Positions 28,054 to 38,285 are shown, counted from the first letter of the stretch. The stretch is DNA of 64,000 bases from an uncultured Roseibium sp. (GCF_947499295.1 NZ_CANMNP010000010.1:165425-229424), one strand, 5' to 3'. Notes: generated by a model not told the origin, from the sequence alone. Numbers and translations: made by a program.

Positions 28054-29103
28054 TTAAAGCAGAATGTCAGTGTAGAGTTCAGACACATCCGGCTCCGGAT
28101 CAGTCTGAGCAAATTCAGCAGCTTCGGCGACCCGTGCGCGGACATCCTTGTCGATGCCCTTGAGGTCGTCCTCGCTCGCCCACTTGTTTTCCAGAAGGCG
28201 GGCACGAACCTGCTCAATCGGATCGTGTTCGGTCCGCATTTTCTGCACTTCGTCCTTAGAGCGGTATTTCGCCGGGTCGGACATGGAATGACCGCGATAG
28301 CGATAAGTGATCATTTCCAGGATAAACGGGCCCTTGCCTTCACGGCACCAAGTCAATGCCTTTTCAGAGGCTGCCTTGACTGCACGGACATCCATGCCGT
28401 CCACTTGTTCGCCCGGGATGCCGAAGGAGGCACCACGTTGGGAGAGGTCGGTCATTGCGGATGCGCGCGCAACGCTTGTACCCATGCCGTATTTGTTGTT
28501 TTCGATCACGTAAACAACGGGGAGCTTCCAAAGCTCGGCCATGTTGAAGCTTTCGTAGACCTGCCCCTGATTGGAGGCACCATCACCGAAGAAAGCCATC
28601 GCAACATTGCCGTTGTCCCGATATTTGTTGGCAAAGCCCAGGCCCGTTCCAAGCGACACCTGTGCGCCAACAATCCCGTGGCCTCCATAGAAATGCTTTT
28701 CCTTGGAGAACATGTGCATTGAACCGCCCTTGCCTTTCGACAAGCCGCCGCGGCGTCCGGTAAGTTCCGCCATCACGCCCTTGGGGTCGAGGTCCATGGC
28801 CAGCATGTGCCCGTGATCACGGTAGCCGGTGATCATCTGATCGCCGTCTCTCTTGGCCATCTGCATACCGACGACGACAGCTTCCTGCCCGATGTACAAA
28901 TGGCAAAACCCGCCGATGAAACCCATGCCGTACAGCTGTCCGGCTTTTTCTTCGAATCGGCGAATGAGTAGCATTTCGCGGTAGGCGTGGAGTTCTTCGT
29001 CCTTGTCGAACTCGGCGATCGCAGGCTTCGCCTTTTTGGCGGAGCTGCGGGTCCGGCTTGTGCTCTTTGAGCTAGCGGAAGTGGTTTTTCTTGCTGCGGC
29101 CAT
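28054..29103 (-). CDS. pdhA: Pyruvate dehydrogenase E1 alpha
   Basis: Thiamine-diphosphate-binding subunit of PDH E1; 349 residues. The ThDP motif [15 protein letters not shown]...ENN is intact, with TGYRDHG-type residues of the active site ([17 protein letters not shown]) and the phospho-loop region [14 protein letters not shown]. The first 30 residues are a Ser/Lys/Ala-rich tail. First gene of the pdhABC operon; the promoter should lie in the AT-rich 29104-29277 gap. Confidence 0.97.
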   Translation of the reverse strand: MAAARKTTSASSKSTSRTRSSAKKAKPAIAEFDKDEELHAYREMLLIRRFEEKAGQLYGMGFIGGFCHLYIGQEAVVVGMQMAKRDGDQMITGYRDHGHMLAMDLDPKGVMAELTGRRGGLSKGKGGSMHMFSKEKHFYGGHGIVGAQVSLGTGLGFANKYRDNGNVAMAFFGDGASNQGQVYESFNMAELWKLPVVYVIENNKYGMGTSVARASAMTDLSQRGASFGIPGEQVDGMDVRAVKAASEKALTWCREGKGPFILEMITYRYRGHSMSDPAKYRSKDEVQKMRTEHDPIEQVRARLLENKWASEDDLKGIDKDVRARVAEAAEFAQTDPEPDVSELYTDILL

Positions 29104-29277
29104 AACCCTCTTCTCGGCGTGACGTTTCCCCTAAGACAGGTAGGAGCAACTTATCCGCTCCCTTCTGTCAATCCAATCCATCGTTTTCTGATTCTTGAAT
29201 TGATTTAAATAATTGCTTTGGAAGAGAAAAATAACACTTAACTGAAATTTGATTAATCTTGAACAATAAACCAAATT

Positions 29278-29619
29278 TTAGTTCACATCGTATCGATGCC
29301 CAGGACGAAGCACAACCAACTCGGTTTCGTGAACCAGATTAAGATTGAGACGCGCACGCTCATCAAGCATATCGGGATCAAGGCTCTCAGGCCGAAGCAG
29401 GCTGACCCTTGCCACAAGCTCTTGACGCTCTGCGGACAAGTCGGCCAACTCTGCCTCAAGTTCTGAAACTTGCCGCTCGATCATGGCTCTGCCAACCAGC
29501 CCGAGCTCGCCGCTCATGGCATGAAAGCCAAAATAGCCAAGCGCTGCGATTGCGATCGCTGGCGTTATCAGGCGACGAAGAAAGGATTGCTTACGCTGAC
29601 GGGTAGCTGCTCGGGGCAC
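29278..29619 (-). CDS. Septum formation initiator, FtsB/DivIC family
   Basis: 113 residues: basic cytoplasmic N-terminus, one membrane helix (about 19-36), then a coiled coil (about 47-75, IERQVSELEAELADLSAERQ region) and the DivIC-type C-terminus with PDMLDERARLNLNLV. Family members link FtsL and FtsQ in the divisome. It is upstream of pdhA on the same strand, as in other Rhizobiales, but about 170 nt separate them. Confidence 0.9.
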   Translation of the reverse strand: MPRAATRQRKQSFLRRLITPAIAIAALGYFGFHAMSGELGLVGRAMIERQVSELEAELADLSAERQELVARVSLLRPESLDPDMLDERARLNLNLVHETELVVLRPGHRYDVN

Positions 29620-29743
29620 TCTTTGGACCTTAACGCTTCAACTCTGGTCTCTTTGTCTGAGTACTATGAGGCGTTAGGTTTAATAGAATCTTGAGACGCG
29701 ACAAAAATGCTCGTCTTCGTTGTGAAAGACTGGAGCCACACAT

Positions 29744-30397
29744 ATGGCCCCCTTTGCTGCAGAACGTGACGAAATGGTTCTGGTCCAGCTGGAGAGGCGT
29801 GGGGTCAAAGACCCCAGAGTGCTCGATGCAATGCGGTCTGTACCCAGACACCTTTTTGTACCTATTGAGCAACGCCACGTCGCTTACAGGGACGGACCTT
29901 TGTCAATCGGACACTGCCAAACCATTTCTCAACCCTACATCGTCGCGCTGATGGCAGAATTATTGCAGTTGAAAGAGGATGGTATTTGCCTGGATGTCGG
30001 AACTGGGTCCGGTTATGCGGCAGCCGTATTGGCCAAGCTCTGTGCCCATGTCTCCAGTGTCGAGCGTCTTCCCGAGCTCGTGGGTACTGCGAGAAACAAC
30101 CTCATCGCGGCTGGATCCAGAAATATTGACATTGTCTGCGGAGACGGCAGCCTCGGATATCCCGAGGGAGCCCCTTACGATGCAATTGCGGTCGCTGCCG
30201 GAGCCCCCTTTGTTCCTGAACCGCTCAAGGAGCAACTGAAGCCTGGTGGTCGCCTCGTGGTTCCTGTCGGTCCATCCCGAAGGCTTCAGGAGCTGATCGT
30301 CGTCCACCGCATTTCTGATGGAGCTTATGAAACGGAAAACCTGGGTGGCGTCGCGTTTGTTCCCTTTGTCGGCGCTCATGCCTGGCCAGAAAACTAA
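29744..30397 (+). CDS. pcm: Protein-L-isoaspartate O-methyltransferase
   Basis: SAM-dependent methyltransferase that starts repair of isoaspartyl residues; 217 residues. Motifs: RHLFVPIEQRHVAYRDGPLSI substrate region, GHCQTISQPYIVALM, and SAM motif I LDVGTGSGYAAAVLAKL. Divergent from the FtsB-like gene and convergent with mfd (4-nt gap). The ATG at 29744 sits in CATATGGCC. Confidence 0.95.
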   Translation: MAPFAAERDEMVLVQLERRGVKDPRVLDAMRSVPRHLFVPIEQRHVAYRDGPLSIGHCQTISQPYIVALMAELLQLKEDGICLDVGTGSGYAAAVLAKLCAHVSSVERLPELVGTARNNLIAAGSRNIDIVCGDGSLGYPEGAPYDAIAVAAGAPFVPEPLKEQLKPGGRLVVPVGPSRRLQELIVVHRISDGAYETENLGGVAFVPFVGAHAWPEN

Positions 30398-30401
30398 CGG
30401 T

Positions 30402-33400
30402 TCACGCAGCAGCCAGGCGCGCAAGTTTGGTTAAGACAGTCGCTGTTCCCTTCAGACGGGTATCCGTGTTTTCCCATTCCCGTGTGAGCACAATTTTCTG
30501 ATCGGGACGGATTTTGGCCAGGACACCCTGTTCAGCAATGTAAGACACGAGACCTGGTGGATTTGCGAACTCGGAATTGCGGAAACTGACAACTATGCCC
30601 TTTGGTCCCGCATCGACTTTCTCGACATTGGCCTTACGGCAAAGCCCTTTGATGAAAACAATCTTGAGAAGGTGTTGAACTTCGTCCGGCAACGGTCCGA
30701 ACCGGTCGATCATTTCAGCACCAAACGCATCGATTTCTTCCGCTTCGGTTACATCGCCAAGTCGGCGATAGAGCTGCAGACGGAGCTGAAGGTCGGCGAC
30801 ATAATCTTCGGGAATAAGAACGGGTGTACCGATGTTGATCTGAGGAGACCATTGTTCGTCACCAAAATCAGCGCCGCCGTCTTTCAATTGCGCCACGGCT
30901 TCTTCCAGCATCTGCTGGTAAAGTTCAAATCCGACCTCCTTGACGTGACCCGATTGCTCTTCTCCCAACAGATTCCCTGCCCCGCGAATGTCCAGATCGT
31001 GGCTGGCCAACTGGAAACCGGCTCCAAGCGTCTCCAGAGATTGAAGCACCTTGAGCCGCCGCTCAGCCGTCGCAGTCAACGTCTTGTTTGCAGGCACAGT
31101 GAAAAGCGCATAGGCACGCGTTTTGGATCTGCCGACGCGGCCGCGCAGCTGGTAAAGCTGTGAAAGTCCGAACATGTCGGCTCTGTGCACGATCAGCGTA
31201 TTCGCTGTTGGAATATCGAGGCCAGATTCCACAATCGTTGTCGACAGAAGCACATTGTACTTGCCCTCATAGAAGGCATTCATGACGTCTTCCAGTTCGC
31301 CGGACGGCATTTGACCGTGAGCGACCGCAACCTTCAGTTCAGGAACTTGCTCTTCCATAAAGGCCATGCGCTCTGCAAGGTCGGACAAACGCGGACAGAC
31401 ATAAAAGCTCTGCCCGCCCCGATAGTGCTCACGCAATAAGGCTTCGCGAACCACCAGAGGGTCATAGGGGGAAACAAATGTTCTCACCGCCAATCGGTCA
31501 ACAGGCGGTGTTGCGATGAGGGAAAGTTCCCGAACACCTGTCAATGCAAGCTGCAAAGTTCTCGGAATCGGCGTCGCAGAAAGCGTGAGAACGTGGACAT
31601 CCGATTTCAATTCTTTTAGCCGCTCCTTGTGCTTCACACCGAAATGCTGCTCTTCATCGATGACGAGCAACCCGAGGTCACGGAATTGAACGGATTTACC
31701 GAGCAACGCATGCGTTCCGACGACAATATCTATCGAACCGTCTGCAAGCCCCTTTTTTGTTTGTGTCAGCTGACGGGTTGGTACGAGTCGCGACGCGTGA
31801 GCGACATTGATCGGCAAACCATGGAAGCGATCCGTGAAGGTCTTGAAGTGTTGGCGTGCCAACAACGTGGTTGGCACCACAACTGCAACCTGGCGCCCTG
31901 ACATGGCTGCAATAAAGGCTGCCCGCAGAGCAACCTCTGTTTTTCCAAATCCAACGTCGCCGCAAACAAGCCGGTCCATCGGTCGGCCAGAAGAAAGGTC
32001 CTCAAACACGGAGTCGATTGCCGTCAACTGGTCGTCGGTTTCCTCGTAGGGAAAGCGCGTTGCAAATTCGTCGTAGACGCCTTCCGGCGTTTCGACGACT
32101 GGTGCTGTTTTCAAAGCGCGCTGTGCCGCCGTCTTGATCAATCCATCGGCAATTTCGAGGATGCGTTTCTTGAGTTTTGCCTTACGGGCCTGCCAGGCTC
32201 CTCCACCCAGCTTGTCCAGTTGTGCATCCTGGTCCTCCGAGCCGTATCGAGACAACAGCTCGATGTTTTCAACCGGCAAATAAAGTTTGTCTCCACCCGC
32301 ATATTTCAGTTCGAGACAATCGTGTGGAGCGCCAACGGCTTCAATGGTTTTCAGACCGATGAAGCGACCTATGCCATGCTCGACGTGAACGACAAGGTCA
32401 CCTTCAGAAAGGCCGGTTGCTTCTGTAATGACATTGGCACCCTTGGCTTTTCGGCGTGATTTACGCACCAGACGGTCGCCAAGAATGTCCTGTTCGCCGA
32501 TAAAGGCGATGTTCTGAAGCTCGAAGCCATGCTCAATACCAAGAACGCAGAGCGCTGAAGTCTTCGCTTGCAGAGATTGTGTCTGTTCGAAAGAATCGAC
32601 TTCCTGAACGGAACCAAGTCCATGGTCAGCCAGGATCTGTCCGAGGCGGTCACGAGAGCCATCCGACCAGCAGGCAATAACCGTGCGCTTTCCAGAGGCC
32701 TGCAACTCCCGCACATGAGCTGTGAGTGCATCGAAGATGTTTACATCTCCGGCGGCCCGCTCTGCGGCAAAGCTGCGACCTTGCCTGCCGCCAAGCGCAA
32801 TGACCGTTTTGCCGCTTCCCGGTGGCGGCGTAAATGCATCCAGCGCGGCGCTCGCCCTGTCGGCGATGGCAGTGGTCCAGTCTTGTTCTGAAATATAGAG
32901 GCGGTTTGGTTCGATAGGCATATAGGGTACGGTTCCTGCACCCGCCCCCATCTCACGCGCTTCCTGACGGGCTCTATAGTGTTCGCTGATCTGTTCGGCC
33001 CGTTCACGCACCGCATCGGCAGTGTTGGTGTCAAGTACAATGGGAGCATCCCCGACATAGTAGAAAATCGTTTCAAGACTGTCGTGGAACAGCGGCAACC
33101 AATGTTCCATACCGGCATAACGCCTGCCGTCACTGATCGACTGGTAAAGAACATCTTCGCGACTGGCTGCGCCAAAGCTTGCCAAATACGATTTCCTGAA
33201 CCGTGAAATCGCCTCGTCCGACAAGACAACCTCGCTCATTGGCACAAGGTCTAGGCGCTTTAGCTGTTTGGACGTGCGTTGTGTTTCAGCATTGAAGGAT
33301 CGAATGGATTCAAGCGTATCTCCAAAGAAATCAAGGCGAACCGGCTCTTCTGAACCCGGCGCAAACAAGTCTACAATTCCGCCTCGGACTGCGTATTCAC

Positions 33401-33887
33401 CTGTTTCCCGCACTGTTGGCGTACGCGAAAACCCATTCATCTCCAGCCAATTGGAAATCGCGGACATGTCGACCTGATTTCCTGGTGCCATTGAAAAGGT
33501 TTGTTCGGCCATGAACGAACGCTCCGGCACACGCTGGAGAGCAGCATTGAGCGTCGTGAGCAGGATCGTTTTCTGCCTGGTCTGAATACCGTGTGCGAGC
33601 TGACCCAATGCGAGCAAACGCCTGGCACTGATGGCTGTATTTGGTGAGACGCGATCGTAAGGCAGGCAATCCCATGCGGGCAACTGAACGATATTTGCTG
33701 AAGGGTCAAAGAAGGCCAACGCCTCACTGACCATTGCCATGCGTGTTGCGTCACGCGCGACAAAGACAAGCGAAAGTCCTTCGGTTTCACACTCGGAAAG
33801 GAGCTTTGCAAGCGCATAGCTTTCAGCGCCGTCGGGTACACCGGCCAACGTGACATTGGCCCGGTCTTTCAGAAGGCTGTCAAACAC
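30402..33887 (-). CDS. mfd: Transcription-repair coupling factor Mfd
   Basis: ATP-dependent translocase that removes stalled RNA polymerase and recruits UvrA; 1161 residues. UvrB-homology region at the N-terminus, RNA-polymerase-interacting domain near 480-550 (LVVHVEHGIGRFIGL), translocase motif I GDVGFGKTEVALRAAF, motif II DEEQHFGV, SATPIPRTL, TRG region (YQLRGRVGRSKTRAYALF) and the C-terminal UvrA-binding-type domain. Same strand as sdhE, which ends 19 nt upstream. Confidence 0.97.
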   Translation of the reverse strand: MFDSLLKDRANVTLAGVPDGAESYALAKLLSECETEGLSLVFVARDATRMAMVSEALAFFDPSANIVQLPAWDCLPYDRVSPNTAISARRLLALGQLAHGIQTRQKTILLTTLNAALQRVPERSFMAEQTFSMAPGNQVDMSAISNWLEMNGFSRTPTVRETGEYAVRGGIVDLFAPGSEEPVRLDFFGDTLESIRSFNAETQRTSKQLKRLDLVPMSEVVLSDEAISRFRKSYLASFGAASREDVLYQSISDGRRYAGMEHWLPLFHDSLETIFYYVGDAPIVLDTNTADAVRERAEQISEHYRARQEAREMGAGAGTVPYMPIEPNRLYISEQDWTTAIADRASAALDAFTPPPGSGKTVIALGGRQGRSFAAERAAGDVNIFDALTAHVRELQASGKRTVIACWSDGSRDRLGQILADHGLGSVQEVDSFEQTQSLQAKTSALCVLGIEHGFELQNIAFIGEQDILGDRLVRKSRRKAKGANVITEATGLSEGDLVVHVEHGIGRFIGLKTIEAVGAPHDCLELKYAGGDKLYLPVENIELLSRYGSEDQDAQLDKLGGGAWQARKAKLKKRILEIADGLIKTAAQRALKTAPVVETPEGVYDEFATRFPYEETDDQLTAIDSVFEDLSSGRPMDRLVCGDVGFGKTEVALRAAFIAAMSGRQVAVVVPTTLLARQHFKTFTDRFHGLPINVAHASRLVPTRQLTQTKKGLADGSIDIVVGTHALLGKSVQFRDLGLLVIDEEQHFGVKHKERLKELKSDVHVLTLSATPIPRTLQLALTGVRELSLIATPPVDRLAVRTFVSPYDPLVVREALLREHYRGGQSFYVCPRLSDLAERMAFMEEQVPELKVAVAHGQMPSGELEDVMNAFYEGKYNVLLSTTIVESGLDIPTANTLIVHRADMFGLSQLYQLRGRVGRSKTRAYALFTVPANKTLTATAERRLKVLQSLETLGAGFQLASHDLDIRGAGNLLGEEQSGHVKEVGFELYQQMLEEAVAQLKDGGADFGDEQWSPQINIGTPVLIPEDYVADLQLRLQLYRRLGDVTEAEEIDAFGAEMIDRFGPLPDEVQHLLKIVFIKGLCRKANVEKVDAGPKGIVVSFRNSEFANPPGLVSYIAEQGVLAKIRPDQKIVLTREWENTDTRLKGTATVLTKLARLAAA

Positions 33888-33906
33888 AGCATTTGTCCTT
33901 AGAAGT

Positions 33907-34233
33907 CTATTTCGAAAAGCCGGCCGGACCGGCTTTTTCGTGATAAGCGATTATTCGGCGATAAAGTGGCCCATCCCACTCCTGAGGCAGAGGTTTGCGA
34001 CCAGTCATCCAGGCGTAGAGGTCTTGATCATGTGCAGTAAGCAAATGTTCCAGTTCCAGCATTTCTTTTTCGTTGAGACCGTCTATCTCAGCGTCCGCAA
34101 AGCCTCCGAGTAGCAGATCCATCTCTTTCATACCGCGGTGCCAACAGCGAAATAGAACCTTCTTGCGGCGGGCATCTCTGACTACACCTTTCGCAGGGCT
34201 CTGAGATCCGGGAGTACTGGAAGCATCTGTCAT
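33907..34233 (-). CDS. sdhE: FAD assembly factor SdhE
   Basis: Small flavinylation factor that helps attach FAD to succinate dehydrogenase; 108 residues. The hallmark RGxxE occurs as HRGMKEMDLLL near residue 33, followed by LEHLLTAHDQDLYAWMTGRKPLP. The N-terminal about 20 residues (Ser/Gly/Pro-rich) are extra. Pairing with mfd and opposite recG is the usual Rhizobiales order. The last codons form a hairpin with an 8-9-bp stem. Confidence 0.94.
   Translation of the reverse strand: MTDASSTPGSQSPAKGVVRDARRKKVLFRCWHRGMKEMDLLLGGFADAEIDGLNEKEMLELEHLLTAHDQDLYAWMTGRKPLPQEWDGPLYRRIIAYHEKAGPAGFSK
33915..33937 (-). terminator. Terminator-like hairpin overlapping the sdhE 3' end
   Basis: AAAAGCCGG / CCGGCTTTT, 9-bp arms around a 5-nt loop, lying within the last ten sdhE codons. 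On the minus strand TTTT closes the stem, giving a short U-tract before mfd. It may attenuate transcription into mfd. Confidence 0.45.
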
Positions 34234-34462
34234 GGCTGGCCTTCAAGATAATGATCCGTGCTGCGGACCGTGTTGCATCGCAGATCTGCTGGATTGCATC
34301 GGGCTGAAGAAATTGGTCGCGGATATATAACGTTGGTGGGGCGACTTGTCAGCGCCTGAGTTCTCAGAATGTTCTATTTGTTGCGAAACAGTCGCCCTTC
34401 ATGCCAGAACAGTCGTCAGGTCGCGAAAAGACCGACTGCAAACGAGGTATTTGACCAATAAA

Positions 34463-36565
34463 ATGCGCCCTCCGGTTCTCGACCCACTATTTGCACCAGT
34501 TTCCACATTGCCTGGCATCGGACCGAAAATCGCAAAGCTTTTGTCCGGATTGGTCGGATCACAGCCGGATCGCGATGCGACCGTTGCAGACCTCCTGTTT
34601 CACATACCTCACAGCTTGATAGACAGACGCCACAGGCCCGGAATCGCCTATTCCGAAAATGGAGATATCGTTACGCTGGACGTCACTATCGGCAGGCATG
34701 CAGCACCGCCCCGTCATTCCAAGGCGCCATACAAGATCACAGCATTCGACGCGACAGGGCAAATCAGCTTCGTCTTCTTTCATCCCCGAAGAGACTGGTT
34801 GGAAAAGAACTATCCCGAAGGCGAAAGACGGATCGTATCCGGAAAAGTCGAGTGGTTTCAGGACAAGCCACAGATGGTCCACCCCGACTATTCTCTGGCA
34901 CCTGACGAAGCCGAACAAATGCCTCCCATTGAGCCAGTCTATCCCTTAACAGCCGGGGTCGCCGCGAAAACGCTTCAAAAAGCAATGAAGGCCGCAACAG
35001 ACAAGGTCCCGCACCTGCCAGAATGGCTTGACCAAGCCTATTTGCAAAAAACCGGCTGGCCGGACTTTAATGATGCGCTCAGGGCTCTTCACGCACCTGA
35101 AGAGCGGCAGGATCTGGACCCGCAGTCAGCTTATGTGCAAAGGCTTGCCTATGACGAGCTTCTGGCCAGCCAGCTCGCGCTCGCTATGGTTCGCAAGCAC
35201 ATGCGTACGCTCGGCGGCGTCTCGCGAATGCCAAAAGGAAGATTGCAGGCCGCCGTCATTGGTTCTTTGCCTTTCCGACTAACCGACAGCCAGGAACAGG
35301 CTATCAAGGAAATCAACGCCGACCTTTCAGAACCCATAAGAATGCTTCGTCTCCTTCAAGGTGATGTCGGTGCCGGCAAGACTGTAGTGGCCTTGGCAGC
35401 TTTGGCTCAGGTTATCGAAACGGGTGCGCAAGGTGCTCTCATGGCGCCAACTGAAATCCTAGCACGGCAGCATCTCAGTTCAATGGCCCCATTGTGTGAG
35501 AAATCCGGGATCCGACTTGCACTGATGACCGGCAAGGACAGTCAGAAAGAAAGACGTCTGAGACAGGAACAACTGGACCGGGGAGAAATCGATCTTGTTG
35601 TCGGCACCCATGCCCTTTTCCAGGGTAACGTTACCTTCAAAGACCTTGGAATGGTCGTGGTTGATGAACAGCACCGCTTTGGAGTTCATCAGCGACTAGC
35701 CCTGTCAGCCAAGGGCCAAGGCGTAGATGTACTCGTCATGACCGCGACCCCCATTCCGAGAACTCTCGTGCTCACCGGCTTCGGTGACATGGATGTCTCA
35801 AGGTTGACGGACAAACCAGCAGGCCGAAAACCGGTCAAAACCGTGTCTGTCTCTCTGGATCGCCTTGATGAAATCATTGGCCGCGTCGGCGCTGCTGTGT
35901 CTGAAGGCCAAAAAGTCTATTGGGTCTGTCCGCTTGTTGAAGAATCCGAGAAAATCGACCTGGCTGCCGTAGAAGACAGGCACCGTGTTCTAGAGGATTT
36001 TCTGAATCAACGCGTGTCGCTCGTCCACGGCCGCATGACAGCGGATGAGAAAGACGCTGCAATGACGGATTTCAAATCCGGTGCAACCAAAATACTCGTG
36101 GCAACCACTGTCATAGAGGTTGGGGTCGATGTCCCCGATGCCACGATTATCGTCATTGAACATGCCGAGCGTTTCGGGCTTGCTCAATTGCACCAGCTCA
36201 GAGGTCGCGTCGGCCGCGGAGACAAAGCCTCCTCATGTGTACTTCTCTATAAAGGTCCGCTCGGTGAAACCGCAGGTGCACGGCTCAACATCATGCGGGA
36301 AACCAACGATGGTTTCCTAATCGCTGAAGAAGACCTGAAGCTACGCGGTGGTGGAGAAATCCTCGGCACAAGGCAATCCGGAACGCCTGGCTTCCGGATC
36401 GCCAGAGCTGACGAGCATGCAGATTTGATGGAAGTTGCTCGAGACGACGCGAGACTAATTCTTGAAATGGATCCCGAGCTTGAGACCACGCGTGGCCAAG
36501 CCCTGCGTGCCCTGCTCTACCTTTTTGGAAGGGACGCGGCAATCCGGCTTTTGAGAGCCGGCTAG
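34463..36565 (+). CDS. recG: ATP-dependent DNA helicase RecG
   Basis: Branch-migration helicase that reverses stalled replication forks; 700 residues from the ATG at 34463. A frame open from 34346 would add 39 residues unlike the family. The wedge/OB domain (SLIDRRHRPGI, YPLTAG) is followed by helicase motif I LQGDVGAGKTVVALAAL, motif II DEQHRFGVHQR, TATPIPRTL, and QLRGRVGRGDKASSCVLLY. Length and motifs fit E. coli RecG. It ends immediately before the convergent DUF502 gene. Confidence 0.97.
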   Translation: MRPPVLDPLFAPVSTLPGIGPKIAKLLSGLVGSQPDRDATVADLLFHIPHSLIDRRHRPGIAYSENGDIVTLDVTIGRHAAPPRHSKAPYKITAFDATGQISFVFFHPRRDWLEKNYPEGERRIVSGKVEWFQDKPQMVHPDYSLAPDEAEQMPPIEPVYPLTAGVAAKTLQKAMKAATDKVPHLPEWLDQAYLQKTGWPDFNDALRALHAPEERQDLDPQSAYVQRLAYDELLASQLALAMVRKHMRTLGGVSRMPKGRLQAAVIGSLPFRLTDSQEQAIKEINADLSEPIRMLRLLQGDVGAGKTVVALAALAQVIETGAQGALMAPTEILARQHLSSMAPLCEKSGIRLALMTGKDSQKERRLRQEQLDRGEIDLVVGTHALFQGNVTFKDLGMVVVDEQHRFGVHQRLALSAKGQGVDVLVMTATPIPRTLVLTGFGDMDVSRLTDKPAGRKPVKTVSVSLDRLDEIIGRVGAAVSEGQKVYWVCPLVEESEKIDLAAVEDRHRVLEDFLNQRVSLVHGRMTADEKDAAMTDFKSGATKILVATTVIEVGVDVPDATIIVIEHAERFGLAQLHQLRGRVGRGDKASSCVLLYKGPLGETAGARLNIMRETNDGFLIAEEDLKLRGGGEILGTRQSGTPGFRIARADEHADLMEVARDDARLILEMDPELETTRGQALRALLYLFGRDAAIRLLRAG

Positions 36566-37303
36566 TCAGGCATCCTCCCGTTCCCGGATCTGCTTCAACT
36601 TTTCAGGGTCTGCAATGACGTCTTCCAGAATTTCAGGATAGTCGGGGCTGACAAGACCGGCTGATATCACCAGTTTGGCGGCCTCCTCGACACTCATGGA
36701 CAGCTCGACAATGTCTTCCTTTGGAACGAAAAGCAGAAAACCGGACGTCGGATTGGGCGTTGTCGGCAAGAAGACTGACATTGTGTCGGCCTTGCCTTTC
36801 AACCGCCTTTCAACTTCACCCTTGGTTTCCGTGGAAATAAACGCGATCGCCCATAGTCCCTTACGTGGATATTCGATCAAGGCCGCCTTGGTAAAACTAT
36901 TTCCACGCTCATCAAGTACTGTCTCAAAAATTTGCTTTAACCCGCTGTAAATATTGCGAACCAACGGCATTCGGCCCAGCAGACTTTCACCAACTGAGAT
37001 CAAACTGCGCCCGAGAAAATTGGCAGCCAGAAAGCCAACAATAGTCAAGACGAAAATCGCAACAATGAGGCCAAACCCGGGAACAGGAAACGGCAGATAT
37101 GTTTCAGGATTGTAGATCCTGGGCACAAACGGCTTTACCCAGCCGTCGACCCATTTGATGAAGGTCCAGGTCAACCATAGCGTGATACCAATCGGTCCTG
37201 TAATAACCAGGCCTGTCAGGAAGTAGTTTCGCAGGCGAGTTGCCGCACCTGGTCTATGACCTATCTTGTGCGGATCATCTGAATTATCTTTGTGCCTGGT
37301 CAT
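36566..37303 (-). CDS. DUF502 family membrane protein
   Basis: 245 residues with two strong membrane helices (about 25-45 around FLTGLVITGPIGITLWLTW, and 73-95 GFGLIVAIFVLTIVGFLAA) and a conserved cytoplasmic part (SLLGRMPLVRNIYSGLKQIFETV; PTTPNPTSGFLLFVP). This matches the DUF502 family, of unknown function. Its stop abuts the recG stop. A GTGACGTCAC palindrome lies upstream at 37346. Confidence 0.9.
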   Translation of the reverse strand: MTRHKDNSDDPHKIGHRPGAATRLRNYFLTGLVITGPIGITLWLTWTFIKWVDGWVKPFVPRIYNPETYLPFPVPGFGLIVAIFVLTIVGFLAANFLGRSLISVGESLLGRMPLVRNIYSGLKQIFETVLDERGNSFTKAALIEYPRKGLWAIAFISTETKGEVERRLKGKADTMSVFLPTTPNPTSGFLLFVPKEDIVELSMSVEEAAKLVISAGLVSPDYPEILEDVIADPEKLKQIREREDA

Positions 37304-37345
37304 GAATAAAACCGACTGACTTTCCTTTTGTGCTCGCCATTCCGT

Positions 37346-37355
37346 GTGACGTCAC
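37346..37355. promoter_or_regulatory. 10-bp palindrome GTGACGTCAC between divergent genes
   Basis: Perfect palindrome in the 140-nt gap between the DUF502 gene (-) and the DUF454 gene (+). Such a short site can occur by chance. Confidence 0.25.
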
Positions 37356-37445
37356 TTAGATAAGCATCATTATCGCAAGGCGGTATGCTTCGCTTGATTT
37401 ATTTTTCGGCGATATACGCCAAAATTGCCGAATTCGGAGGCAGCG

Positions 37446-37841
37446 TTGCGGCGAGCCACGTTCAAACTTTTGGGAACCGGTTGTGTTGGCCTCGGAATTG
37501 TCGGTGCATTTCTGCCGCTCCTGCCAAGCACGATCTTCTTTATTCTTGCGGCTGCCTGTTTTGCACGGTCCTCTCCCGCGCTTGAAACCAGGATCTTAAG
37601 ACATCCGGTTTTCGGCCCGCCGGTGGTTGCCTGGCGGGAACATGGCGCTATAGGCCGTAAATCCAAGGCGATTGCCGTTGCAGGCATGAGTTTTGGCTAT
37701 GGCATGTTTTTCTACACCGCCCAGCCATCGGCCTGGCTGGCAATCCTGGTCGGCCTCTTCATGATCGGTTGCGCGGCCTATGTGCTAAGCCGACCTTCGG
37801 GTCCAAAACCACAGCAGGTTGAAGAGCAGTCAGAAGCATGA
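37446..37841 (+). CDS. DUF454 (YbaN-like) inner-membrane protein
   Basis: 131 residues from a TTG at 37446, chosen because GGAGG stands 5 nt upstream; the frame stays open to another TTG at 37425 without such a site. Three to four hydrophobic segments; hallmark GLGIVGAFLPLLPSTIFFILAA-type first half, ARSSPALETRILRHPVFGPPV region, and a second pair of helices. Function of the family is unknown. Followed closely by the convergent GNAT gene. Confidence 0.85.
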   Translation: MRRATFKLLGTGCVGLGIVGAFLPLLPSTIFFILAAACFARSSPALETRILRHPVFGPPVVAWREHGAIGRKSKAIAVAGMSFGYGMFFYTAQPSAWLAILVGLFMIGCAAYVLSRPSGPKPQQVEEQSEA

Positions 37842-37847
37842 ATGAAA

Positions 37848-38285
37848 TCAATTGTCTGGAATGAGCCGCTTTCCGAGCGGAACTGCCTTATCTTCTATAT
37901 ATCCAAGTTTCTCATAAAACTTCAGGACATGCTCGTTTCCCTGGCGCACGAACAGATTGATTTTCGGGCATCCAAGTGCTTCCAAAAACGCTTCGCAATG
38001 TTCCATCAGCAATTTGCCGAGACCAGAGGATTGATGACCCGGTTCCACGCTTAGGTAGTAGATTGAGCCTCGATGACCATCGTAACTGGCCATCACGGAA
38101 CCGATGACCTGATCACCCAAAAGCATCACGAAAAATGCGCCGTTCCGGTCAGACAGCTTCCGGTCGATATCTTTGTCGGGATCATTCCAGGCCCTCGTCA
38201 GCCCGCACTTCTCCCAAAGGCTGATGACCTCTTGCCGAAAACGCTCCTCGAAATGGGTTATTTTTGGTTCTTGAGATGAAGACAT
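37848..38285 (-). CDS. GNAT family N-acetyltransferase (YpeA-like)
   Basis: 145 residues. Acetyl-CoA-binding motif A reads YYLSVEPGHQSSGLGKLLMEH, followed by INLFVRQGNEHVLKFYEKLGY, typical of GNAT enzymes such as YpeA. The acceptor is unknown. It lies 3 nt downstream of glmS on the same strand, so probably is co-transcribed with it. Confidence 0.9.
   Translation of the reverse strand: MSSSQEPKITHFEERFRQEVISLWEKCGLTRAWNDPDKDIDRKLSDRNGAFFVMLLGDQVIGSVMASYDGHRGSIYYLSVEPGHQSSGLGKLLMEHCEAFLEALGCPKINLFVRQGNEHVLKFYEKLGYIEDKAVPLGKRLIPDN

Noticed and set aside
34346..34462. 39-residue N-terminal extension of RecG
   Set aside because: Cysteine/arginine-rich sequence unlike the family; the ATG at 34463 gives the normal RecG start and length.
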